Origin: Oscillospiraceae bacterium | GTDB lineage: Bacteria; Bacillota_A; Clostridia; Oscillospirales; Oscillospiraceae | Reading direction: 5' to 3' | NCBI GenBank assembly: GCA_017381835.1 | Contig: JAFOBK010000211.1 | Span: 1-13,065 of the forward strand | DNA length: 13,065 nt | Shown: positions 7,373 through 12,842 of the stretch, piece by piece | Numbering within the stretch: the stretch's first letter is position 1 | Layout: each line of letters opens with the position of its first letter | The notes under the pieces: generated by a model | The model's database searches: none | The model's input: only the letters and a program-made list of their open reading frames with translations | What the model was told of the DNA's origin: nothing | Translations under genes and position numbers: made by a program

Positions 7373-7522
7373 TTACTCATCAAGTTCAGAAATGCGCGTA
7401 TTAACCGCATCACGCTCTGCATTTAGTGCGATTAACTTACTGGCAATAAAGCCACCCAAAATAGCAACAATGGATGCCGAGCACGCAGCTATGGTTGTTA
7501 AGACAGTTGTTAGGTCATACAT
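7373..7522 (-). CDS. 49-aa single-span membrane peptide
   Basis: A short minus-strand gene. It begins MYDLTTVLTTIAACSAS, continues with a glycine-containing hydrophobic stretch (IVAILGGFIASKLIAL, about residues 18-33) and ends in a charged helix (NAERDAVNTRISELDE). The prediction is one membrane helix with a cytoplasmic tail of about 15 residues. The evidence that it is real is good: AGGAGG at 7530-7535 seven bases before ATG, a near-consensus promoter at 7554-7583 and a terminator just after the stop. Function is unknown. It could be a stand-alone small membrane protein or type I toxin-like peptide, or the surviving N-terminus of a longer membrane-anchored protein, since the SKLIALNAERD segment looks like the start of a linker. 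No antisense RNA promoter was evident. Confidence 0.7.
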   Translation of the reverse strand: MYDLTTVLTTIAACSASIVAILGGFIASKLIALNAERDAVNTRISELDE

Positions 7523-7553
7523 ATCTTTACCTCCTGCATTAGAAATATAGACA

Positions 7554-7583
7554 ATTATATCACATTTAGAGTATTCTTGTCAC
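7554..7583 (-). promoter_or_regulatory. Promoter of the 49-aa membrane peptide
   Basis: On the minus strand, GTGACA (7578-7583), an 18-base spacer and TATAAT (7554-7559) preceded by TGA, giving an extended -10. The leader to the start codon is about 25 bases and contains AGGAGG. An inverted repeat, TATTCTT 7572-7578 with AAGAATA 7588-7594, overlaps the -35. Confidence 0.7.
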
Positions 7584-7643
7584 TCTGAAGAATAAAGGCA
7601 AAAAAGAATATCTGTTCTAGTGTAAACAATTGTGATCGACATC

Positions 7644-7680
7644 GAAAAAAACAAAAAGGTGAGTCCTTTGAAGACTCACC
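7644..7680 (-). terminator. Intrinsic terminator of the lipoprotein gene
   Basis: Stem GGTGAGTC (7658-7665) with GACTCACC (7673-7680), 7-base loop; on the minus strand it is followed by TTTTTGTTTTTTT. It lies about 47 bases beyond the lipoprotein stop. Confidence 0.85.
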
Positions 7681-7726
7681 TTTGGTACGGGTGTTCATAA
7701 CGGACCTATTCTTACGTTAAGATTTC

Positions 7727-8251
7727 CTATTCAACTTCCACACAATTAGCCCACAGATAGAACAGATCTTCGAGCATTGGCGCATCGGAAGTCATACACA
7801 AATACTGAACAATCCAAAAAGCATCAGAACCTTTAAAGGAATAGGAATAAGTTCTGGTTCCACCGGAGTCTCTCACATAGAACCAAAGGTCATCTTTATT
7901 TTGTGGTTTAATATCCGTATGCCCATTATTTGCAATGACACTGCCTACATACTCTTCCAGGGAACGATCAGCCAATCCTTCTTCCAATGAGAAGTCCTCT
8001 TTCAAAACTACTACGCCGCAGAAGTTTGACACATAGTATGCATAAAAACCAAGTTCGCTCTCTTTTTCTATAAACTTATCTGTAAGGGTAAGTTTGATAC
8101 CTTCTGTTTCGAAGGTCATGGGCTCACCAATGGCATCGTTGTCGGGTATTACCATTACACCATCGGGTTTTACCATCGTTCTTGGAAAACATCCACAGAA
8201 CACAAGGCTGAAAGCTAATAGTAAAGAGAATATGACAATTAACTTCTTCAT
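7727..8251 (-). CDS. Putative lipoprotein, 174 aa
   Basis: A secreted lipid-anchored protein of unknown function. The N-terminus is a type II signal peptide: MKK, a hydrophobic core LIVIFSLLLAFSLVF, then CGC, where Cys21 after Gly20 is the likely acylated residue (Cys19 is less suitable because Phe precedes it). The mature part begins with a short linker and then a compact domain rich in aromatic residues, with ITLT-like and YSYSFKGSDAFWIVQYLC segments. That pattern recalls small extracytoplasmic lipoproteins common in Clostridia, but I cannot name the family. The gene is monocistronic, with its own promoter (8284-8311), ribosome binding site GGGAGGAT (8256-8263) and terminator. Composition is AT-richer than the core genes. 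Confidence 0.85.
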   Translation of the reverse strand: MKKLIVIFSLLLAFSLVFCGCFPRTMVKPDGVMVIPDNDAIGEPMTFETEGIKLTLTDKFIEKESELGFYAYYVSNFCGVVVLKEDFSLEEGLADRSLEEYVGSVIANNGHTDIKPQNKDDLWFYVRDSGGTRTYSYSFKGSDAFWIVQYLCMTSDAPMLEDLFYLWANCVEVE

Positions 8252-8283
8252 ACCGATCCTCCCTTTTTTATTATATTATAACA

Positions 8284-8311
8284 ATTATAACAAAAACACG
8301 GAAATGTGCAA
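8284..8311 (-). promoter_or_regulatory. Promoter of the lipoprotein gene
   Basis: On the minus strand TTGCAC (8306-8311), a 16-base spacer and TATAAT (8284-8289). A second TATAAT-like stretch follows closely. The perfect palindrome at 8340-8361 lies about 30 bases upstream of the -35. Confidence 0.65.
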
Positions 8312-8339
8312 TAGTATTGTCCCCCTCTGTAACGAGCAG

Positions 8340-8361
8340 GGAATTTGTATATACAAATTCC
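8340..8361. promoter_or_regulatory. Perfect 22-bp palindrome, possible operator
   Basis: Half-site GGAATTTGTAT (8340-8350) is followed directly by its reverse complement (8351-8361). There is no loop, so as DNA it is a dyad for a dimeric regulator and not a terminator. It lies between the lipoprotein promoter and the tRNA terminator. Confidence 0.5.
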
Positions 8362-8385
8362 GTTTCAGCGGGTACTACCAGCTGA

Positions 8386-8434
8386 AAAAGAAAATCGAGT
8401 GTCCGCAACGGTCAAATCCGTTATGAACACTCGA
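8386..8434 (-). terminator. Intrinsic terminator of tRNA-Pro
   Basis: Stem TCGAGTGT/ACACTCGA (8395-8402 with 8427-8434) with inner stem AACGG/CCGTT (8407-8411 with 8418-8422); on the minus strand it is followed by TTTTCTTTTT. It starts two bases after the encoded CCA of the tRNA. Confidence 0.85.
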
Positions 8435-8436
8435 TA

Positions 8437-8512
8437 TGGTCCAAGTGGCGAGACTCGAACTCGCGGCATCCTGCTCCCAAAGCAGGCGCGCTACCAACTG
8501 CGCTACACCTGG
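8437..8512 (-). tRNA. tRNA-Pro (anticodon TGG)
   Basis: A complete 76-nt tRNA with encoded CCA. The acceptor stem is CCAGGTG with CACTTGG (one G-U pair), discriminator A. The D arm is GCGC-AGTTGGTA-GCGC. The anticodon arm is CCTGC-TTTGGGA-GCAGG with anticodon TGG. The variable loop is ATGCC and the T arm is GCGAG-TTCGAGT-CTCGC. All stems pair. It decodes CCA/CCG-type proline codons. Two partial copies of its 5' half lie upstream. Confidence 0.97.
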
Positions 8513-8530
8513 ATATTAAGTTAAAGAAAA

Positions 8531-8559
8531 ATTCTCGAAGTGGTCAAATATGTGGTCAA
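8531..8559 (-). promoter_or_regulatory. Possible tRNA-Pro promoter within GTGGTCAA direct repeats
   Basis: On the minus strand TTGACC (8554-8559), 17 bases, then GAGAAT (8531-8536). The -35 falls in one of two GTGGTCAA copies (8540-8547 and 8552-8559, 12-base period). The match to consensus is only moderate; the repeats may instead be integrase arm-type sites. Confidence 0.35.
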
Positions 8560-8670
8560 GGAAATTCTACCACATTTTTGAGGAACTTTCAACGGAAGTA
8601 ATCAGGGGTAATTGCGAGGTAACAGGGGAGTATCCAACATTTGGAGTAGTCGAACTGTTTTGGTGTTCCA

Positions 8671-8714
8671 GCTCCCAAAGCAGGCGCGCTACCAACTGCG
8701 CTACACCTGGATAT
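8671..8714 (-). pseudogene. tRNA-Pro 5'-half fragment, copy 2
   Basis: Forty-four bases identical to 8473-8516. They cover four bases upstream of the tRNA, the acceptor 5' strand, the D arm and the anticodon arm, ending just inside the 3' anticodon stem. The T arm and acceptor 3' strand are absent, so it cannot be a functional tRNA. It may be an attachment-site remnant or duplication debris. Confidence 0.85.
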
Positions 8715-8742
8715 ACACAATTTAATTAACAGCGCTCGGATC

Positions 8743-8766
8743 GCTCCCCAACTGCGCTACACCTGG
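8743..8766 (-). pseudogene. tRNA-Pro 5'-half fragment, copy 3 (internally deleted)
   Basis: GCTCCC joined directly to CAACTGCGCTACACCTGG, equal to the same tRNA fragment with 16 internal bases deleted. It begins at the same anticodon-loop base (GCTCCC) as copy 2. Confidence 0.7.
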
Positions 8767-8882
8767 GTCATCCATATTGGATTAGCATGTATTTTAAGGG
8801 ATTTTCATCCATAAGTCAAGGGAAAAATGGCAGAAAGGGAAGTGGCAACTGTAAAGAAACAATGAAAATCTCCTGTGAATAC

Positions 8883-8910
8883 TTGACTAATCCTTCCTAA
8901 TAGTTATAAT
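8883..8910 (+). promoter_or_regulatory. Promoter of the hydrogenase-Nudix operon
   Basis: TTGACT (8883-8888), a 16-base spacer, TATAAT (8905-8910). The leader to ATG 8963 is about 46 bases. Confidence 0.75.
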
Positions 8911-8962
8911 ATTTATAGTACTATGCGAAATGTTGCAAATTTAATGCTTTGTGAGGTTACAT

Positions 8963-10471
8963 ATGCGCGGAATTCCTTCTTTGATTACAGATATTCGTAA
9001 AAATGTCTTTTGTGAAGTTGCAAAAATGGCCTATGCCGGTGGTGACTACTCCACTGCCGAAGACCTGCCCTACAAGATCGTACCCGGCGATCAGCCCCTG
9101 CACAGAGAGTCTGTGTTCCTGGAGCGTGCCATCGCCGGTGAGCGTGTGCGCCTGGCTATGGGTCTGGGCATCCGTCCTATTCAGACCCGCTCTCTGATGA
9201 CCGATGGTATGGATGCTGCGGCTGTTGCGGAAGCTTACTATGAGCCCCCTCTGGTCAACATCATTCCCTATGCCTGCCATGCTTGTCCCACCAACCGTTA
9301 CATGGTCAGCAACTACTGCCAGAACTGCCTGGCTCGTTCCTGTGAGAAGGTTTGCCCCAAGGGCGCAATCTCCATTCGAAATGCCCGTTCTTACATTGAC
9401 TTGGATAAGTGTATCCGCTGCGGTAAGTGCGAAAAGGCATGTCCTTACAATGCCATTGTCCACCTGGAGCGTCCCTGCCAGGCCGCCTGTGGTATGGATG
9501 CCATTGGCTCCGATGAGCACGGCAGAGCGGTTATCAATCAGGACAAGTGTGTTTCCTGCGGCCAGTGTCTGGTATCCTGCCCCTTCGGCGCTATCGTAGA
9601 TAAGGGTCAGATCTTCCAGGTCATCCAGTCCATTTTGAAGGGCGATAAGGTCATCGCCATCATGGCACCTGCTTTCATGGGTCAGTTTGGCAAGCACTCC
9701 ACTCCCGGTAAGATCATTGCCGCTATGAAGAAGCTGGGCTTCTACCGTGTCCGCGAGGTTGCCATCGGCGCAGATATGTGTACCGTTGAGGAAGCCCACG
9801 ACTACCTGGAGAAGGTGCCCACCGGAGAGCAGAAGTATATGGCAACATCCTGCTGCCCTGCATGGCACTCTATGATCCATAAGCTGTTCCCCAGCGAGAC
9901 CCAGAACATCTCCATGACTCTGACTCCCATGGTCTTTACTGCCCGCTATATGAAGAAGCGCTATCCCGGCTGTAAGGTTGTCTTTGTCGGCCCCTGCGCG
10001 GCTAAGAAGCTGGAAGCGATCCGCGAGGATATCCGCTCCGATGTGGACTTTGTTCTGACTTTCGAGGAGCTGAACGGTATGTTCCAGGCCAAGGAAATCG
10101 ACTTCGAGACCATCGAGCCCAAGTATGACCTGGATCAGGGTTCCGCTTCCGGCCGTGGTTTTGCGGTTGCCGGCGGTGTTGCCAAGGCTGTGGAAGACCT
10201 GGTGCATGAGAGCTATCCCGATATGGAGATCAAGACCGCCCGTGCGGAAGGCCTGCGGGAGTGCCGCAAGCTGATGACTCTGGCAAAGGCAGGCAAGTAC
10301 AACGGCTACCTGCTGGAGGGTATGGCATGTCCCGGCGGCTGTGTTGCCGGTGCAGGCACACTGCTTCCCGTTGATCTGGCTACCAAGGTTATCGGCCGTT
10401 ATCAGAAGGAAACCGATATCGTCAGCCCCATGGACAGTAGCTTCGGCGAAATGGGCAAGGATATGGACTAA
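8963..10471 (+). CDS. [FeFe] hydrogenase, ferredoxin-like N-terminus plus H-cluster domain
   Basis: Reversible or H2-evolving iron hydrogenase, probably taking electrons from ferredoxin in the cytoplasm. The N-terminal part (about residues 100-215) is rich in 4Fe-4S ligands: CHACPTN...CQNC...CEKVCPKGAI, then CIRCGKCEKACP, the short CQAACGMDAI, and CVSCGQCLVSCP. The H-cluster domain carries TSCCPAW (295-301), VGPCAAKKLE (Cys345) and EGMACPGGC (Cys456 and Cys460), so the cubane and bridging cysteines are present. The GPC rather than MPC second motif and the CHACPTN block suggest a group B (CpIII-like) enzyme; that subgroup call is from memory and needs a tree. The 502-aa length fits a monomeric enzyme. 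ATG 8963 is chosen over an in-frame GTG at 8951 because GAGG lies six bases upstream of ATG and nothing precedes GTG. A Nudix gene follows three bases after the stop. Confidence 0.93.
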   Translation: MRGIPSLITDIRKNVFCEVAKMAYAGGDYSTAEDLPYKIVPGDQPLHRESVFLERAIAGERVRLAMGLGIRPIQTRSLMTDGMDAAAVAEAYYEPPLVNIIPYACHACPTNRYMVSNYCQNCLARSCEKVCPKGAISIRNARSYIDLDKCIRCGKCEKACPYNAIVHLERPCQAACGMDAIGSDEHGRAVINQDKCVSCGQCLVSCPFGAIVDKGQIFQVIQSILKGDKVIAIMAPAFMGQFGKHSTPGKIIAAMKKLGFYRVREVAIGADMCTVEEAHDYLEKVPTGEQKYMATSCCPAWHSMIHKLFPSETQNISMTLTPMVFTARYMKKRYPGCKVVFVGPCAAKKLEAIREDIRSDVDFVLTFEELNGMFQAKEIDFETIEPKYDLDQGSASGRGFAVAGGVAKAVEDLVHESYPDMEIKTARAEGLRECRKLMTLAKAGKYNGYLLEGMACPGGCVAGAGTLLPVDLATKVIGRYQKETDIVSPMDSSFGEMGKDMD

Positions 10472-10474
10472 GTT

Positions 10475-10987
10475 ATGACGGAGTATAATGATATCTATGA
10501 CCGGGACCGGAATCTGACAGGCCGCGTCCACCGTCGGGGATCTCCCTGGAATAAGGGAGAGTACGGATTGGTGGTCTGCGTGTGGGTCTATGACGGCAAA
10601 GGTAAAGTGCTTCTGACCCGGCGGGCTCCGGAAAAATCCGCCCCCGGTACCTGGGAAAATTCCGGCGGTGCGGTGAAGGCAGGGGAGGATAGTCTGACTG
10701 CCATTGTCCGGGAACTGCAGGAAGAGACCGGTATCATTGCAGCCCCTGAGGAGTTTGAACTGCTGGATGCCTGCACAGAACGGGGCACCCATTATGACCA
10801 TTACTGCCTGCATCGGGATTCTTCCAAGGTAAAGGTGATCCTGCAGCCGGGAGAGACTGACGGTGTCCAGTGGGCGACTTTTGAGGCCGTTCATGAGATG
10901 ATCCGTACCCGCGAAATCTGCAAAGTGATTGGCAAACAGTTTCTTCGTCATGAGCCTATGTTGCTGGCGCGGCAGATAAAAGATTGA
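10475..10987 (+). CDS. Nudix hydrolase, isopentenyl-diphosphate isomerase-like subgroup
   Basis: A 170-aa Nudix protein, expected to hydrolyse a nucleoside or other diphosphate with Mg. The Nudix box GX5EX7REUXEEXGU is intact at about residues 65-87 (GAVKAGEDSL...RELQEETGI). The N-terminal motif NDIYDRDRNLTGRVHRRG is typical of the subgroup that resembles isopentenyl-diphosphate delta-isomerase, whose members are mostly hydrolases of unknown substrate. The start follows the hydrogenase stop by three bases, so the two genes form an operon with likely coupled translation; the upstream AAGGATATGG is a modest ribosome binding site. Whether the substrate relates to the hydrogenase is unknown. Confidence 0.88.
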   Translation: MTEYNDIYDRDRNLTGRVHRRGSPWNKGEYGLVVCVWVYDGKGKVLLTRRAPEKSAPGTWENSGGAVKAGEDSLTAIVRELQEETGIIAAPEEFELLDACTERGTHYDHYCLHRDSSKVKVILQPGETDGVQWATFEAVHEMIRTREICKVIGKQFLRHEPMLLARQIKD

Positions 10988-10994
10988 CATTATT

Positions 10995-11029
10995 TAAAGC
11001 CCGTTTCGGCCTGCCGAAGCGGGCTTTCT
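10995..11029 (+). terminator. Intrinsic terminator after the Nudix gene
   Basis: Long stem AAAGCCCG-T-TTCGG with CCGAA-G-CGGGCTTT, about 14 bp including one wobble, and a 4-base loop. The T tract is short (TTTCT). Confidence 0.8.
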
Positions 11030-11084
11030 AAGCTAAAATTTGATTAATTTACATAACTAAAGCGGTTTGAGTAGGAAAAGGTTA

Positions 11085-11106
11085 CAAAAATGTAATTGCA
11101 TTTTTG
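11085..11106. promoter_or_regulatory. Inverted repeat over the symporter -35, possible operator
   Basis: CAAAAATG (11085-11092), a 6-base spacer and CATTTTTG (11099-11106) are perfect inverted copies. The right half-site overlaps the -35 box (11096-11101), the position expected for repression. Confidence 0.45.
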
Positions 11107-11123
11107 AGCAAAATCAATATAAT
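11096..11123 (+). promoter_or_regulatory. Promoter of the AGCS symporter gene
   Basis: TTGCAT (11096-11101), a 16-base spacer, TATAAT (11118-11123). Upstream sequence ends the preceding operon at 11029. Confidence 0.7.
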
Positions 11124-11154
11124 AAAGCCGTACTTTTAAAAGGAGGTCCTATTT

Positions 11155-12537
11155 ATGTGGAATGCGATCTATGAAGCCATTGTGAATATCAATGGTGCGA
11201 TCAACGATTTTGTATGGGGTGTTCCCTGCCTGGTACTGCTGATCGGTACCGGACTTTACTATACGATTCGGCTGGGCTTTATGCAGTTCCGCCATCCCGG
11301 TTTCCTGTTCAGAGAGACCGTCGTCAAAGCCTTCAAGAAGAAGGATGATGCAGAAAGAGCCCCCGGTGAGCTGACCAGCTTCCAGGCTGCTATGACTTCT
11401 GTGGGCGCAATTGTGGGTTCCGGTAATATTGCCGGTGTTGCAACCGCGATTGTGGTGGGCGGCCCCGGTGCTGTGTTCTGGATGCTGATTGCCGCTTTGA
11501 TCGGCATGGCAACCAAGTTTGCGGAAGTTACCCTGGGTGTTAAGTACCGTGAAGTCCGTGAGGACGGCTCTGTGAGCGGCGGCGCGATGTACTACCTGGC
11601 TAAGGGTCTGAAGCAGAAGTGGCTGGGTGTGCTGTTCAGCGTGCTGGTCATTCCTTATGCATTTGTTATTTCTGCGGTTGTTGATACCAACACCATCGCT
11701 CTGGCTGTGGAAAATGAGTTTGCGGTTCCCACCTGGATCACCGGTGTGATTCTGGCTGTGGCAGCCGGTGTGATCATCTTCGGCGGCATCAAGCGTATCG
11801 GCCGCGCCAGCGAGATCATTGCTCCCTTTATGGGCGGTGCGTATATCCTGGCAGGTATTGCGGTTATTCTGCTGAACATCGGCCAGGTTCCTCAGGCTCT
11901 TGTGCAGATCGTTAAGGGTGCCTTTGATCCTGCTGCTGTCACCGGCGGTGCCATCGGCTCTATGTTTGTGGCAATGCGCTACGGCGTTGCCCGCGGCATC
12001 TTCTCCAACGAGGCAGGTGCCGGTACCGCTGCCATGGTTCACTGCGGCGCTCAGGTCAAGCATCCTGTTGAGCAGGGTCTGTGGGGCGCTGTGGAAGTGT
12101 TCCTGGATACCGTTCTGGTGTGCCTGGTCAGTGCGCTGACCGTTGTTCTGTCCGGTCTGTGGAATACCGGCCTGGACGGCGCTGTTCTGACCATGGAGGC
12201 ATTCGAACTGCTGCTGCCCGGCAAGATCGGTTCTTACATCTGCCTGGGTGCCATCATTCTGTTTGGTTTCTCCTGCCTGATCAGCTTCTACACCTATGCT
12301 GAAAGAGGTGCGGTGTTTATCTTCGGCAGCAAGAGCCGTTTCTGGATCAAGCTGATCTGGGTCGGCATGATCTTCGTCGGTTCTCAGACCACTCTGGGCT
12401 TTGCCTGGGATCTGGCTGACACCATCAACGGCATGATGATCATTCCCAACCTGATCGGTCTGCTGCTGCTGAGCGGTGAGGTTGTGAAGCTGAAGAAGGA
12501 ATACTTCGCTGACCGCCTGCCCGTTCATAAAAAGTAA
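11155..12537 (+). CDS. Sodium:alanine/glycine symporter (AGCS family)
   Basis: Integral membrane carrier that imports alanine or glycine with sodium. The 460-aa length matches the family. AGCS signatures are visible: the N-terminal NDFVWGVPCLVLLIGTGLY, then PGELTSFQAAMTSVGAIVGSGNIAGVATAI (about residues 70-100), GMATKFAEVTLGVKYR (about 117-132), and the family block ARGIFSNEAGAGTAAMVH (about 280-297). About ten hydrophobic segments are apparent, and the C-terminus is a short charged cytoplasmic tail (KLKKEYFADRLPVHKK). AAAAGGAGG (11138-11146) is eight bases before ATG. The gene is monocistronic, with its own promoter and a strong terminator. I looked for a glycine riboswitch upstream; the roughly 30-base leader leaves no room for one. 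Substrate choice between alanine and glycine is not resolvable. Confidence 0.95.
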   Translation: MWNAIYEAIVNINGAINDFVWGVPCLVLLIGTGLYYTIRLGFMQFRHPGFLFRETVVKAFKKKDDAERAPGELTSFQAAMTSVGAIVGSGNIAGVATAIVVGGPGAVFWMLIAALIGMATKFAEVTLGVKYREVREDGSVSGGAMYYLAKGLKQKWLGVLFSVLVIPYAFVISAVVDTNTIALAVENEFAVPTWITGVILAVAAGVIIFGGIKRIGRASEIIAPFMGGAYILAGIAVILLNIGQVPQALVQIVKGAFDPAAVTGGAIGSMFVAMRYGVARGIFSNEAGAGTAAMVHCGAQVKHPVEQGLWGAVEVFLDTVLVCLVSALTVVLSGLWNTGLDGAVLTMEAFELLLPGKIGSYICLGAIILFGFSCLISFYTYAERGAVFIFGSKSRFWIKLIWVGMIFVGSQTTLGFAWDLADTINGMMIIPNLIGLLLLSGEVVKLKKEYFADRLPVHKK

Positions 12538-12548
12538 TGATAATAAGA

Positions 12549-12585
12549 AATCCCCGCTTGCTTTTGCAAGCGGGGATTATTTTAT
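12549..12585 (+). terminator. Intrinsic terminator after the symporter gene
   Basis: Perfect 13-bp stem AATCCCCGCTTGC (12549-12561) with GCAAGCGGGGATT (12566-12578), TTTT loop, then ATTTTAT. Confidence 0.92.
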
Positions 12586-12610
12586 GTGGTTGCGGCAGGG
12601 AAGAGGCAAT

Positions 12611-12634
12611 AAAAAAGCCCGGGAAAACCCGGAC
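12611..12634 (-). terminator. Minus-strand intrinsic terminator of the candidate small RNA
   Basis: On the minus strand GTCCGGG-TTTT-CCCGGGC forms a 7-bp stem (one G-U) followed by TTTTTT. No minus-strand protein gene of credible quality feeds into it, so it most likely ends the transcript from the promoter at 12739-12767. Confidence 0.7.
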
Positions 12635-12651
12635 AAAATCACAAAACGCTA

Positions 12652-12680
12652 TTGACTTCCGAAAGACCATATGATAAAAT
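12652..12680 (+). promoter_or_regulatory. rpoB promoter
   Basis: TTGACT (12652-12657), 17 bases, TAAAAT (12675-12680) preceded by TGA, an extended -10. Transcription should begin near 12687, giving an untranslated leader of about 155 nt before ATG 12843. Confidence 0.8.
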
Positions 12681-12738
12681 GGTTTTCCATACTATGGGGG
12701 TTATGCGTTTTCCGCAGATTCCCACTCTGTATGAAGCG

Positions 12739-12767
12739 ATAATAGCACATACCGGAGCGGTTGTCAA
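12739..12767 (-). promoter_or_regulatory. Consensus minus-strand promoter inside the rpoB leader
   Basis: On the minus strand TTGACA (12762-12767), exactly 17 bases, TATTAT (12739-12744) preceded by TGC, an extended -10. It points toward the rpoB promoter and leads to the terminator at 12611-12634. The ten bases CGCTATTGAC around its -35 are identical to those around the rpoB -35. Confidence 0.75.
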
Positions 12768-12842
12768 TAGCGAAAAACAACAAAATTACAACTGCGCCGG
12801 GCGTATCAAGTAAGCAACACACAATTCGAAAGAAAGGCTGTG

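Larger units (their letters stand above)
8517..8882. other. Non-coding stretch with tRNA debris
   Basis: I see no convincing protein gene here. It holds the possible tRNA promoter, two tRNA-Pro 5'-half fragments and AT-rich sequence leading to the hydrogenase promoter. Confidence 0.6.
12611..12732 (-). ncRNA. Candidate structured small RNA convergent with the rpoB leader
   Basis: Bounded by a consensus promoter (12739-12767) and an intrinsic terminator (12611-12634), both on the minus strand, giving about 122 nt. Predicted pairing includes a closing stem AAAACGC/GCGTTTT (12705-12711 with 12643-12649). It encloses a nested hairpin, CCATA/TATGG (12693-12697 with 12667-12671) around ATGG-AAAA-CCAT (12679-12690). 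No good ORF lies within it. The first roughly 45 nt are antisense to the start of the rpoB transcript. I do not recognise a known RNA family; 6S-like and plain antisense RNA are alternatives. Confidence 0.5.

Noticed and set aside
8094..8426. A 110-codon + strand frame across the lipoprotein start and promoter
   Set aside because: It runs antisense to the signal peptide and through a promoter, palindrome and terminator, with no ribosome binding site.
8951..8962. GTG start for the hydrogenase
   Set aside because: No ribosome binding site precedes it; GAGG is correctly spaced for ATG 8963.
8957..10990. A 677-codon open frame on the minus strand opposite the hydrogenase and Nudix genes
   Set aside because: The + strand carries clear hydrogenase and Nudix motifs; the antisense frame has no ribosome binding site or recognisable domain, spans two genes and is an artefact of GC-biased third positions.
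11030..11154. Glycine riboswitch upstream of the symporter
   Set aside because: The predicted transcript leader is only about 25-30 bases, too short for an aptamer, and no aptamer-like pairing was seen.
11149..12528. A 459-codon open frame on the minus strand opposite the symporter
   Set aside because: The composition (long runs of Q, H, N) is typical of antisense to a membrane protein gene; there are no start signals.
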